From positions 62,001 to 126,000 of the forward strand of contig JANRJS010000013.1 of NCBI GenBank assembly GCA_033763835.1: a stretch of DNA of 64,000 nucleotides, read 5' to 3'. Below are positions 9,837 through 18,091 of the stretch, in pieces. Position 1 is the stretch's first letter. Every line of letters starts with the position of its first letter. The notes under the pieces were generated by a model. It ran no database searches. It was not told the DNA's origin and saw nothing but the letters and a program-made list of their open reading frames with translations. Position numbers and translations under genes: made by a program. Source of the stretch: JAPKYZ01 sp033763835 (lineage in GTDB: Bacteria > Acidobacteriota > Terriglobia > Bryobacterales > Bryobacteraceae).

Positions 9837-12683
9837 ATGTTCGGAAGCGTCTGTCTGTTCGTCCTACTTGCCGCACCCGTCGAGTTTAATCGCGACGTCC
9901 GTCCGATCCTTTCGGACAAGTGTTTTCAATGCCATGGGCCGGACGCGAAGGCGAAGAACATCCCCATGCGCCTCGACGTCGAGGCCGAAGCGAAGGCGCG
10001 GGCGATCGTCGCCGGCAAGCCCGACGAGAGCGAACTGATCCGGCGCATCACCTCCGAGAGCAAAGCGAAGAAAATGCCGCCGGTGTATACCGGGCATTCG
10101 GTTTCGGAAAAAGAAATCGCCGTCCTGCGCGAGTGGATCGCCAGCGGCGCGGAGTGGCAGGCGCATTGGGCTTTCATTCCTCCGAAACGCACGCCCGGCG
10201 GATCTATCGACAGATTTGTCCGGGAACGTTTGAAACGCGAAGGGCTGGAAATGTCGCCGGAAGCCCCACGCGAGGTCCTGTTGCGGCGGGCGACGTTCGA
10301 CCTGACCGGATTGCCCCCCACACTCGCCGAACTCGACGCGTTTCTCGCCGACCGCTCGCCCAACGCCTACGAGAAAGCGATCGACCGGCTGCTCGCGTCG
10401 CAGCGCTACGCGGAACGCATGGCGATGCGCTGGCTCGACGCGGCGCGCTACGCCGACACCAACGGCTACCAATACGACGGCGAGCGCGTGATGTGGCGTT
10501 GGCGCGATTGGGTGATCGAGAGCTTCGCCCGCAACCAACCGTTCGACCAATTCGTCGTCGAGCAGATCGCGGGCGATCTGCTACCGAACGCGACCCGCGA
10601 GCAGAAGATCGCCACGGGATTCAATCGCAATCACCGCATCAATACGGAAGACGGCATCGTGCCCGAGGAGTATGCCGTCGAGTATGTCGTCGATCGCGTC
10701 GAGACGGCGTCTACCGTGTTTCTCGGCCTCACAATGGGTTGCGCGCGATGCCACAACCACAAGTACGACCCAATTTCGCAGAAGGACTTCTACAGCTTCT
10801 TCGCGTTCTTCAACAACGTTCCGGAGATCGGGCGGGGGATCAAGTACGGCAACTCGCACCCCTATATTGCGGCGCCGACGCGCGATCAGGAGTCGCAATT
10901 GGAGGCGCTGAAAGGGAAGATCGCGGCGGCGGAAAAGGCTCTCCCGAATGGCTCGCTCGAAGCGGCGAGTTACCGCCTGTCCCTCGCGCTCGACTACGAG
11001 CAAGCGTACGTCGCGAAAGAGCCGCGGGTGGCGGGCATGGCCGGCCAATGGGATATCGACGACCCGTTCTCGCTCTCGGCGAAAATCTACTCGGACCAAG
11101 TGCCCGACGGCGCGATTCTCACGCGCATGGTCGACGATCCGAAGGGCAAAGGCTACGGGCTGATCGCCGATCACGGCAAGCTGCACTTTCACCTCACCAG
11201 CGTGTGGGCCGACGACGCGTTGCGAGTCGAGACCGCTCCGGTATTGCAAGCCGGGCGATGGCATACGGTCTCCGCGAGCTACGACGGATCGAAGATGGGC
11301 GCCGGCATCAAGCTTTATCTCGATGGCGCGCCCGTCGAATTCAAGGTTTTGAACGAAACGCTCTACCGGCCGTTCAACAACGCGCGTAACGTCTTCCCTC
11401 AGCCGCTCCGCATCGGGATGGGCTGGGGAAAGGAGCGCCGGTTCAACGGCCAAATCGACGAAGCGCGCGCGTGGGCGCGAGTGCTGTCCGCCGAGCGAAT
11501 GGCGGCGGTCGCGGGCCGCGCCGATCGAGCGAAGATGGGCCGCTGGGCGTTTCTCGAAACGACAGCCGAAGGCCGGCGATGGTTCGAGCTTGAGTGGGAG
11601 CGCGAGAAGCTCGAAAAGAGTTTCCCCACCGTGATGGTGATGGCGGAGCGGCCCGAGCGCCGCGACACGTTCATCTTGCAGCGCGGCGTTTACGATAAGC
11701 CGGGCGAAAAGGTGGAACCCGCGTTGCCCGAAACGCTGGGCGTTTTGCCGCCGGGCGCAAAGGCCGACCGCTTGGCGCTGGCACGCTGGATGACGGCGCG
11801 CGACAATCCGCTGCTAGCGCGCGTTACGGTGAACCGCTTCTGGCAATCGTTTTTCGGCACGGGCATCGTCAAGACCACCGAGGATTTCGGGCAGCAAGGC
11901 GAGTGGCCGTCGCATCCCGAGTTGCTCGATTGGCTCGCGGTCGAGTTCATGGAATCGGGCTGGAACGTCAAGGCGCTGCAGAAGACGATCGTGATGAGCG
12001 CGGCGTACCGGCAGTCGTCGAAGGCGTCTCCGGAACTTCTCTCGCGCGACCCAGAAAATCGTCTTTTGGCGCGCGGGCCGCGAATCCGTATGCCGGCCGA
12101 GATGGTGCGCGATCAGGCGCTGGCGGCGTCGGGCCTGCTGGTCGAGAAAATCGGCGGGCCATCGGTGAAGCCGTATCAACCGGCGGGTCTTTGGAAAGAG
12201 ATCAACATGCAGGACGGCGACTACGAACCGGGGAAAGGCGAAGACCTTTATCGCCGCAGCTTGTACACGTTTTGGAAGCGGACCATCGCGCCGCCGATGA
12301 TGTTGAACTTCGACGCGGCGATGCGCGAGAGTTGCGTGGTGCGCGAAACGAAGACCAACACTCCGCTGCAGGCGCTGAATCTGATGAACGACGTGACGTT
12401 TCTCGAAGCGGCTCGACATTTGGGCGCGGCGATGATGCGTGAAGGCCTAGCGAGCGGATTCCGCCGTGTTCTGTCGCGGGCTCCGAAAGCGGAAGAAATG
12501 GAAGTGTTGAATTCCGCGCTCGCCTATCATCGCGATTACTTTTCGGACGAAGCGAAAGCGCGCGCTTACTTGAATCAAGGCGCGTCGGCGAGCGATCCGG
12601 TTCCGAATCCGCGCGAACTCGCGGCGCACATGGCCGTGGCGAGCCTGATTTTCAATCTCGACGAGGCGGTGACACTCAATTGA
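9837..12683 (+). CDS. DUF1549/DUF1553 (PSD1-type) cytochrome c with LamG-like domain
   Basis: 948 residues from ATG 9837, beginning with a short signal peptide. Heme motif CFQCH at residues 29-33 in a planctomycete-type cytochrome c domain; then DUF1549 with a second heme motif (CARCH) in GLTMGCARCHNHK; a concanavalin/LamG-like insert (about 390-580, AGRWHTVSASYDG, LYLDG); then DUF1553 with VTVNRFWQSFFG and TNTPLQALNLMND. The family is exported, probably periplasmic; function unknown, though it is often linked to polysaccharide breakdown. Its stop overlaps the DUF1501 start as TTGA, the usual partner arrangement. Confidence 0.92.
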   Translation: MFGSVCLFVLLAAPVEFNRDVRPILSDKCFQCHGPDAKAKNIPMRLDVEAEAKARAIVAGKPDESELIRRITSESKAKKMPPVYTGHSVSEKEIAVLREWIASGAEWQAHWAFIPPKRTPGGSIDRFVRERLKREGLEMSPEAPREVLLRRATFDLTGLPPTLAELDAFLADRSPNAYEKAIDRLLASQRYAERMAMRWLDAARYADTNGYQYDGERVMWRWRDWVIESFARNQPFDQFVVEQIAGDLLPNATREQKIATGFNRNHRINTEDGIVPEEYAVEYVVDRVETASTVFLGLTMGCARCHNHKYDPISQKDFYSFFAFFNNVPEIGRGIKYGNSHPYIAAPTRDQESQLEALKGKIAAAEKALPNGSLEAASYRLSLALDYEQAYVAKEPRVAGMAGQWDIDDPFSLSAKIYSDQVPDGAILTRMVDDPKGKGYGLIADHGKLHFHLTSVWADDALRVETAPVLQAGRWHTVSASYDGSKMGAGIKLYLDGAPVEFKVLNETLYRPFNNARNVFPQPLRIGMGWGKERRFNGQIDEARAWARVLSAERMAAVAGRADRAKMGRWAFLETTAEGRRWFELEWEREKLEKSFPTVMVMAERPERRDTFILQRGVYDKPGEKVEPALPETLGVLPPGAKADRLALARWMTARDNPLLARVTVNRFWQSFFGTGIVKTTEDFGQQGEWPSHPELLDWLAVEFMESGWNVKALQKTIVMSAAYRQSSKASPELLSRDPENRLLARGPRIRMPAEMVRDQALAASGLLVEKIGGPSVKPYQPAGLWKEINMQDGDYEPGKGEDLYRRSLYTFWKRTIAPPMMLNFDAAMRESCVVRETKTNTPLQALNLMNDVTFLEAARHLGAAMMREGLASGFRRVLSRAPKAEEMEVLNSALAYHRDYFSDEAKARAYLNQGASASDPVPNPRELAAHMAVASLIFNLDEAVTLN

Positions 12684-14062
12684 CGCGTCGCGACCTGTTG
12701 GCTCTTCCCTCGATGATGCTGGGGCGCGCGGCGTTCGCGGGAATCGAATCGAACGCTCCCGCGATCCCGCATTTCAAACCGCGCGCCAAGCGGGTGATCT
12801 ACCTGTTTCAGCACGGCGGCCCTTCGCAACTCGACCTATTCGACTACAAGCCCGAACTCGCGAAGCGCCGCGGCGAAGACTTGCCGGACTCGATCCGCAA
12901 GGGGCAGCGGCTGACGGGCATGACGGCGTATCAGGCGAAGTTTCCCACTGCGCCGTCGATCTTCGAGTTCGCCAAACACGGGCAAAGCGGACAGTGGTTA
13001 AGCGAACTTCTTCCACACCACGCGAAGATCGCCGACGATATTGCGATCGTCAAGACGCTGCACACCGAGGCAATCAATCACGACCCGGCGGTGACGTTCT
13101 TTCAAACGGGATTTCAACTCGCCGGGCGGCCGTCGATCGGCGCGTGGCTCAGCTACGGCTTGGGTAGCGAGAACAAGGATCTGCCGGCGTTTGTCGTGAT
13201 GGTGTCGCAAGGCGTGGGCAACACGCAGGCGCTGGCGGACCGCATGTGGGGTTCCGGTTTTCTCGAAACCAAGCACGCGGGCGTGAAGTTCCGCGCGGGG
13301 TCCGATCCGGTGCTGTATTTGTCGAATCCCGAGGGCTACGAACCGGCGGCGCGGCGGCGGTTCCTCGACGACTTGGCCAAGCTCAACAAGATCGAATCGG
13401 CCGAGTATCGCGACCCGGAAATCGAAACGCGCATCGCGCAGTACGAAATGGCGTATCGCATGCAATCGAGCGTTCCCGAGTTGACGGATTTATCGAAGGA
13501 ACCGGAATCGACGTTCGATTTGTACGGACCCGATTCGCGCAAGCCGGGAACGTTCGCCGCCAATTGCGTTCTCGCGCGGAGGCTCGCCGAACGCGGCGTG
13601 CGGTTCATCCAGCTTTACCATCGCGGCTGGGACGCACACAATACGTTGCCCAAGCAGATTCGCGGACAGTGCGCGCAGACCGATCAACCGTCGGCGGCGC
13701 TGATTCAGGATTTGAAGCGGCGAGGGATGCTCGACGACACGCTGGTGGTATGGGGCGGCGAGTTCGGGCGTACGGTGTATTCGCAAGGCACGCTCACCGA
13801 GACGGATTACGGCCGCGATCATCATCCGCGTTGCTTTAGCGTATGGCTGGCGGGTGGCGGGGTGAAGGGTGGCGTCACACACGGCGAGACGGACGACTTC
13901 AGCTACAACGCCGTGGACAAGCCGATGGACGTTCACGATCTGCACGCCACCATGCTGCACGTGCTCGGAATCGATCACACCAAGCTGACGTATAAGTTCC
14001 AGGGCCGGCATTATCGCCTCACCGACGTGCACGGGCGAATTGTGCGGGATATCTTGAGTTAG
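12680..14062 (+). CDS. DUF1501 domain-containing protein
   Basis: 460 residues, starting at a TTG that overlaps the preceding stop. DUF1501 proteins resemble sulfatase/alkaline-phosphatase-fold enzymes: motifs such as QHGGPSQLDLFD, LYHRGWDAHN, VVWGGEFGRT and DYGRDHHPRCFS are visible. The N-terminus (MTRRDLLALP) is twin-arginine-like but has only two adjacent arginines after Thr, so Tat export is likely rather than certain. Substrate unknown. The last codons (VHGRIVRDILS) are duplicated at 15360-15396 with a different Ser codon, marking an insertion at the 3' end of this gene. Confidence 0.92.
   Translation: MTRRDLLALPSMMLGRAAFAGIESNAPAIPHFKPRAKRVIYLFQHGGPSQLDLFDYKPELAKRRGEDLPDSIRKGQRLTGMTAYQAKFPTAPSIFEFAKHGQSGQWLSELLPHHAKIADDIAIVKTLHTEAINHDPAVTFFQTGFQLAGRPSIGAWLSYGLGSENKDLPAFVVMVSQGVGNTQALADRMWGSGFLETKHAGVKFRAGSDPVLYLSNPEGYEPAARRRFLDDLAKLNKIESAEYRDPEIETRIAQYEMAYRMQSSVPELTDLSKEPESTFDLYGPDSRKPGTFAANCVLARRLAERGVRFIQLYHRGWDAHNTLPKQIRGQCAQTDQPSAALIQDLKRRGMLDDTLVVWGGEFGRTVYSQGTLTETDYGRDHHPRCFSVWLAGGGVKGGVTHGETDDFSYNAVDKPMDVHDLHATMLHVLGIDHTKLTYKFQGRHYRLTDVHGRIVRDILS
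14026..14056 (+). repeat. Left copy of 31-bp direct repeat (3' end of the DUF1501 gene)
   Basis: Perfect 31-bp match to 15360-15390, starting CGTGCACGGGCGAATTG. Both copies encode the same C-terminal residues, and a TTAG follows each after two differing bases. The base pair on the left of each copy differs, so the repeat edges are defined. Confidence 0.95.
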
Positions 14063-14072
14063 CCTGAGCCAT

Positions 14073-14882
14073 ATGTCGCGATTCGTTTGGCTAGTTAGCA
14101 TTGCCATATGCCCAGCTAGCGCCGCCACTTCGTTGCTGAGTAAGGACGGCATAGGACCAATTCGCTTCGAAAGCTCCTTGACGCCGGAAGGCAAGAAGAC
14201 GAGAATTCGAGCGCAAGCCGTTAACGAGTCGCCTTTACCAATTCGCTCCGTTAGGTTTTGCGTCGCGTACGGAGGCAAGCGTTGTCCGTATATGCTTTGG
14301 ACTACCAGGGAATTGCCGCCCGGCGGGGAGTTTACTTGGGATGCCCTCATCTCCAAGTCTCGTATCGAAGCTCACCAAATCACGATCATGAAAATCGAAC
14401 CCGGCGCTCCGTTGGCGACGAAGCGACCAAATCCGAAGTTCGACGAAATCAAGACGATATTCGTAGGAGAGATCGAAGGTAATGCCGGGCCTATGGCGCG
14501 TGAACGGTTAATCGCGCTCCTCGTGAACTCGGGCCGCTTTAGCGTAGTGATGGACAGGGAAAAGGCAGACGCCATTTTGGCAGGGCGAGCGGAATCGAAG
14601 GATATCGAACGAGTTGAATCGTCGTCACGAGGCGTTTCCACTGCGTCGGGGCACGCGTCCATCACTTCTTTGGGTGGATCGAGTAGCGGCGGTAGTAGTG
14701 GCTATTCGTCAAGCCGCACAACTGGCGGCACGGTAGTCCTAGACACCGTAGTCGTCCGGCTTACCAAGTCTTCCGGCGAAATTCCTTGGGCATGGGACGA
14801 CACCAAGCCATGCGCTTCCGGGATTCGATCACAATGCGCCGTCGCCGACCTTCTTTCGGCTGCGGCCACTCGCGTCGAGTGA
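14073..14882 (+). CDS. Exported protein of unknown function, CsgG-like central part
   Basis: 269 residues from ATG 14073. Cleavable signal peptide likely (MSRFVWLVSIAICPASAA). The middle (IKTIFVGEIEGNAG, LLVNSGRFSVVMDREKADAILAG) has the look of CsgG/GNA1162-type envelope proteins, in which a regulon of lipoprotein-like folds begins with a similar strand-helix pattern; this is a resemblance, not a firm assignment. A Ser/Gly-rich low-complexity stretch (about 193-222) separates it from a C-terminal piece with two cysteines. It lies inside the insertion, ten bases after the DUF1501 stop. Confidence 0.7.
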   Translation: MSRFVWLVSIAICPASAATSLLSKDGIGPIRFESSLTPEGKKTRIRAQAVNESPLPIRSVRFCVAYGGKRCPYMLWTTRELPPGGEFTWDALISKSRIEAHQITIMKIEPGAPLATKRPNPKFDEIKTIFVGEIEGNAGPMARERLIALLVNSGRFSVVMDREKADAILAGRAESKDIERVESSSRGVSTASGHASITSLGGSSSGGSSGYSSSRTTGGTVVLDTVVVRLTKSSGEIPWAWDDTKPCASGIRSQCAVADLLSAAATRVE

Positions 14883-15008
14883 GAAATAGGCGGCGGGACG
14901 GATCAGTAGCTCTAACCGCAGATTGAGAGTCGAGTAGGCCGCTTCAATCCGGTCTCTTGGCGTGTCGTGCGAAAGATCGAACAATCGTTCGATTTCGCGT
15001 TTACCCAC
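14829..15008 (-). CDS. Small unrecognised ORF behind the HicB-like gene
   Basis: 59 codons from a GTG at 15008 that overlaps the HicB-like stop by 8 bases; the start MGKREIERLFDLSHD is charged and helix-prone. The 3' end runs antisense into the preceding plus-strand gene for 54 bases. It resembles no family I know and is not HicA. The overlap and continuous frame make it a plausible second cistron; it could also be chance. Confidence 0.3.
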   Translation of the reverse strand: MGKREIERLFDLSHDTPRDRIEAAYSTLNLRLELLIRPAAYFSLDASGRSRKKVGDGAL

Positions 15009-15315
15009 CCGAAGTTCGCGCGCCTAATCTGGATTTAGAAAGTCCCTTGGCCCGCATTGCGGAATACGAATCCACCTTAAGGGATTCCCCAAGAGGCAGC
15101 GCAATCTCCCGGTAAACCGCTCCCCGATATCTATGCGCAGGTGGAATCGTTTCCCCTCGGTTCATGCGATCTTCGAGGAGTGTTCGCAAGAGATCGAGCG
15201 CCATCGATCGGGCGTCTTCTTCGTCTTCGCCTTGGCTGTAACCTCCTAGATCGGGGAAGTCGATAACAAAGCCGCCTTCATCGGCTGGTACGAAACGAGC
15301 GCGATATGCGATCAC
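15001..15315 (-). CDS. HicB-like antitoxin family protein, no HicA partner
   Basis: 104 residues from GTG 15315; an in-frame extension to 15366 exists but runs into the repeat. The start VIAYRARFVPADEGGFVIDF and the DLGGYSQGEDEEDARSMALD block are characteristic of the HicB partial RNase-H-like fold. HicB normally neutralises the HicA mRNA interferase, encoded just upstream. Here the sequence upstream is the repeat edge and no HicA is visible on either side, so this is an orphan or the residue of a broken hicAB pair. A small ORF overlaps its end. Confidence 0.75.
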   Translation of the reverse strand: MIAYRARFVPADEGGFVIDFPDLGGYSQGEDEEDARSMALDLLRTLLEDRMNRGETIPPAHRYRGAVYREIALPLGESLKVDSYSAMRAKGLSKSRLGARTSGG

Positions 15316-15359
15316 GAGCCGCTTCCTTCCTATTCTTCCGATTAATCTTGATAAGCCAG

Positions 15360-15390
15360 CGTGCACGGGCGAATTGTGCGGGATATCTTG
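15360..15390 (+). repeat. Right copy of 31-bp direct repeat
   Basis: Perfect copy of 14026-14056. It continues TCTTAG, encoding the same Ser-stop as the left copy (AGTTAG) with a different codon, and its stop overlaps the GTG of the next gene. Confidence 0.95.
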
Positions 15391-15395
15391 TCTTA

Positions 15396-16364
15396 GTGCG
15401 ATTCGCTTTCCTGCTTTTCTCGGTCCCGCTGCTTGCGGCGGAGTTGGGCGTTTCCGGTACGAAGTTCACGCTCGACGGCAAGCCGTTTCCGCTCAATGGC
15501 GTCAGTTTCTTCAACGCGATTTACAACGCGGAGTTCAACCGGTCGAGCGAAGTGCGGCGTGAATGGATTCGCAAGTTCCAACGCTACGCCGTCAACACGC
15601 TGCGCGTCTGGGCGCAATGGGACAACAAGCGCGGGTTCGTCGATTCGTGCCCGAGTTGCACGCTCTACCACTCCGACGGCTCGCTGCGCGCGGAGCATGT
15701 CGAGAAGCTGAAAGCGATCTGCGCGGACGCGGATCGCGAGGGTACCGTCATCGAACTCGTGCTGTTTTCGCAAGAGAGCTGGCACGACGGAATCAAGCTC
15801 GGCGCGGCGGCGGACCGCGGCGCGGCGGAAGTCGCTCGCGCGGTGATGCCGTACCGCAACGTGGCGATCCAGATTTGGAACGAGTTCGACGAGCGCACCA
15901 TGGATCTGGTGAAGGTCGTGCGGAGCGTCGATCCGAAGCGCCTAGTCAGCAACTCGCCCGGTGTGAGCGGCGTTTTGTTCGGGGTCCGCGGCGAGAACGA
16001 AGCGCTCGATTATTTATCGCCGCACACCTCGCGGCAGGGCGCGGGACGAACCTGGGAGATCGCACCCGCCGAAATCGGAATGCTGCTCACGCGCTACAAC
16101 AAGCCGGTGATCGACGACGAGCCCGCGCGGAATGGCACGGCGCAATTCGGCGGTCCGAAGAACGGTTCGGAACCGCACGATCACATCGTGCAGATCGCGC
16201 GCGTTTGGGCGGCGGGCGGTTACGTCATCTATCACCACGACATGTTCCAGATGGGCAAAGGCCATGCGACGGTGCCGCCGTCGGGCATCCCCGACCCCGA
16301 GTTCTCGCCGTACCACCGGGTGGTGTTCGAATTTCTCAAACATCGCGACCGCTACTTGCGGTAG
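15396..16364 (+). CDS. GH5-like (cellulase-fold) exported glycoside hydrolase
   Basis: 322 residues from GTG 15396, chosen because a good signal peptide follows (MRFAFLLFSVPLLAAE) and because it overlaps the TAG in the right repeat copy; an earlier in-frame ATG lies inside the inserted DNA. TIM-barrel glycosidase features: KFTLDGKPFPLNGVSF at the first strand, IQIWNEFDE with the likely acid/base Glu163, and VIDDEPA with a candidate nucleophile Glu242. Substrate unknown. Position after a DUF1549/DUF1501 pair suggests a polysaccharide-related operon, now split by the insertion. It overlaps otnC tail-to-tail by 13 bases. Confidence 0.8.
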   Translation: MRFAFLLFSVPLLAAELGVSGTKFTLDGKPFPLNGVSFFNAIYNAEFNRSSEVRREWIRKFQRYAVNTLRVWAQWDNKRGFVDSCPSCTLYHSDGSLRAEHVEKLKAICADADREGTVIELVLFSQESWHDGIKLGAAADRGAAEVARAVMPYRNVAIQIWNEFDERTMDLVKVVRSVDPKRLVSNSPGVSGVLFGVRGENEALDYLSPHTSRQGAGRTWEIAPAEIGMLLTRYNKPVIDDEPARNGTAQFGGPKNGSEPHDHIVQIARVWAAGGYVIYHHDMFQMGKGHATVPPSGIPDPEFSPYHRVVFEFLKHRDRYLR

Positions 16365-16981
16365 TGGTTCCAAATCTCCTCGCGCTCCGGCGGCGTGAGT
16401 TTGCGTGTCTCCTCGCCGCGGAGCAGTAAGTGGAGTTTTGCCGTTTCCTCTAGTTCCTCCGCGCGATCGACGGCTTCATCCATCGTGCGGCCTAGCGCGA
16501 TGAGTCCGTGATTGCGCAATAGCAGGCAATCGTGGCCCTTCGCCGCCTCGGCTACGGCGTCGCCCAATGCTTGCGATCCCGGACGATGATACGGCACGAT
16601 GGCGAGCGGCGCGACGCGCATCAGGTAGTACGGCGTGATGACCGGTATCGGCTCCGCGGGGTCGAGACGTTCGAGGCACGAGAGGGCGACGGAGTAGGTC
16701 GAATGCAAGTGGACGATCGCGTTCGCGCGCTCGCCGGCGTTGCGATAACAGCCCAGATGGAATGGATACTCCTTCGAAGGCTTGTTGGAGTTGCGCGCGT
16801 TGCCGTCGAGATCGATGAGCGCTAGCTCGTCCGGCGAGAGCGCGCGAAAGCTCTTGCCCGTCGGCGTGATCCAAATGTCGCCGCCGCTGCGAAAACTCAA
16901 GTTGCCGGTGGAACCGAATGCGAGCCCGCGCTCGAAGAAACTGCGCGCGATGTCGCAAAGATGTTGCAGGGGGTCGGTCAT
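16352..16981 (-). CDS. otnC: 3-oxo-tetronate 4-phosphate decarboxylase (class II aldolase family)
   Basis: 209 residues. Class II aldolase/adducin fold; the metal-binding HLHSTYS, the GSTGNLSFR phosphate loop and RNHGLIALG are visible. OtnC decarboxylates 3-oxo-tetronate 4-phosphate to dihydroxyacetone phosphate plus CO2. The call to OtnC rather than another class II aldolase rests on the immediately upstream otnK (6 bases between them). A fuculose-phosphate-type aldolase activity is the alternative. Confidence 0.85.
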   Translation of the reverse strand: MTDPLQHLCDIARSFFERGLAFGSTGNLSFRSGGDIWITPTGKSFRALSPDELALIDLDGNARNSNKPSKEYPFHLGCYRNAGERANAIVHLHSTYSVALSCLERLDPAEPIPVITPYYLMRVAPLAIVPYHRPGSQALGDAVAEAAKGHDCLLLRNHGLIALGRTMDEAVDRAEELEETAKLHLLLRGEETRKLTPPEREEIWNHYRK

Positions 16982-16987
16982 AGATCG

Positions 16988-18091
16988 TTACAAAGCCTTC
17001 GAGAAAAAGTCGTCGGAGCCGAAATTGCCGGACTTGAGCACCAGGCGGCGAGCGCCGGTCCAAAGCTCCGGCACTCCGGGATCGATCACGCCGGTCACTT
17101 CCGCGCTTCGCACGCCGAGCGCCGTCACCACCGCGCCCGAAGTTTCGCCGCCCGCGACGACGATGTTCTTGCGGTCGAGTCGCCGCGCAATTTCGCCGAA
17201 CGCTTGTTCGATCTCCTCGGGCGGCGCGGCCATGCGAGCTTCGGGTTCGGCGGACGAATAGATGCACACCGTATCGTTCGCGCGAGCCTCTTCGATGATC
17301 CGTTCGATCGCGTCGAGGTCGAGTTTGATCTTGGGCACGTCGTTACGAAGCCGGGTCAATTGTTCGAGCTGCCGGAGCGTTTGCGCGGAGCAACTGCCGG
17401 AAAGGATCAGCGATCGCCCGTTGCGCAGCGCGACGGCTCGGGTGCCGCTCTTCGGCAGCGGTAGAAACACGGGCAAGCCGGAGCCGCCGGTCAAAAATGG
17501 ATGATCGTGAAAATGTTCCGCGATGCGCGCCAAGTCGCCGTCTTCGAGAACGTCCACCAGCGCGATTTCGGCGTCGCACTCGAACGGCTCGCCCCAGGGC
17601 ATCAATCCCACGCGGCGTGAAGTCTGACGTCGCAGGTGGCGCACGAGGTTCGAATCCGTCATTGGGTTAAGCGGATGCGTGCGCATCGAAGTCTCGTTCA
17701 ACGGCACGCCGTGTACGAACAGGTGCCCCATGTATTGCGTGCGCCCAAGCGCCGGAACGCTGGGCACGGCAATGGTGCGATCGACCCCCAGCGCGCGCAT
17801 GAGCGCATCGGTAACCGGGCCGATATTGCCGCGTTCGGTGGAGTCGAATGTCGAGCAGTACTTAAAGTACACTTGCGTCGCGCCAATCACGGTTTGCAGC
17901 GCCTTTAGCGAAAGATCGACCGCCGCTTCGGGATCGATCGATCGCGATTTCAAGCTCACCACCACGGCGTCGGCGTCGGGCGTACGGTCCGGCACGCCGA
18001 ACGTTTGCACCACGCGGACGCCGCGCTCGAAGAGCATGCCCGCCAGATCGCTACCGCCGGTAAAGTCGTCAGCGACGCTCGCGAATCTCAC
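16988..18091 (-). CDS. otnK: 3-oxo-tetronate kinase (four-carbon acid sugar kinase family)
   Basis: 367 residues from GTG 18091. Four-carbon acid sugar kinase (DUF1537) family: N-terminal SVADDFTGGSDLAG and C-terminal ATP-binding VVAGGETSGAVVTALG plus GSDDFF. OtnK phosphorylates 3-oxo-tetronates at O4 to make the OtnC substrate. The start overlaps the end of the upstream MFS transporter by 23 bases, so transporter, kinase and decarboxylase form one operon. The isomerase OtnI and the usual DenD/LtnD-type dehydrogenase are not in the window; the divergently encoded 2-hydroxyacid dehydrogenase might serve instead. Confidence 0.88.
   Translation of the reverse strand: MRFASVADDFTGGSDLAGMLFERGVRVVQTFGVPDRTPDADAVVVSLKSRSIDPEAAVDLSLKALQTVIGATQVYFKYCSTFDSTERGNIGPVTDALMRALGVDRTIAVPSVPALGRTQYMGHLFVHGVPLNETSMRTHPLNPMTDSNLVRHLRRQTSRRVGLMPWGEPFECDAEIALVDVLEDGDLARIAEHFHDHPFLTGGSGLPVFLPLPKSGTRAVALRNGRSLILSGSCSAQTLRQLEQLTRLRNDVPKIKLDLDAIERIIEEARANDTVCIYSSAEPEARMAAPPEEIEQAFGEIARRLDRKNIVVAGGETSGAVVTALGVRSAEVTGVIDPGVPELWTGARRLVLKSGNFGSDDFFSKAL

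Larger units (their letters stand above)
14057..15390. mobile_element. 1.33-kb insertion at the 3' end of a DUF1501 gene
   Basis: Bounded by the 31-bp direct repeats. The right copy still reads out the DUF1501 C-terminus and its TAG overlaps the GTG start of the next gene (15396) by one base, whereas the left copy is followed by unrelated sequence. The simplest reading is that the DUF1501 gene was once joined directly to 15396 and that this segment was inserted, duplicating the gene end and leaving it intact. It carries an exported protein (plus strand) and a HicB-like protein (minus strand) but no recombinase. Its base composition looks less GC-rich than the flanks. Confidence 0.7.

Noticed and set aside
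9920..11389. 489-codon plus-strand frame inside the DUF1549 cytochrome gene
   Set aside because: Out-of-frame, Arg-rich translation of a recognised gene; no motif or ribosome-binding site.
15316..15366. In-frame extension of the HicB-like gene as a HicA tail
   Set aside because: HAGLSRLI faintly recalls a HicA C-terminus, but it is in frame with HicB without a stop and runs into the repeat; no HicA core is present.
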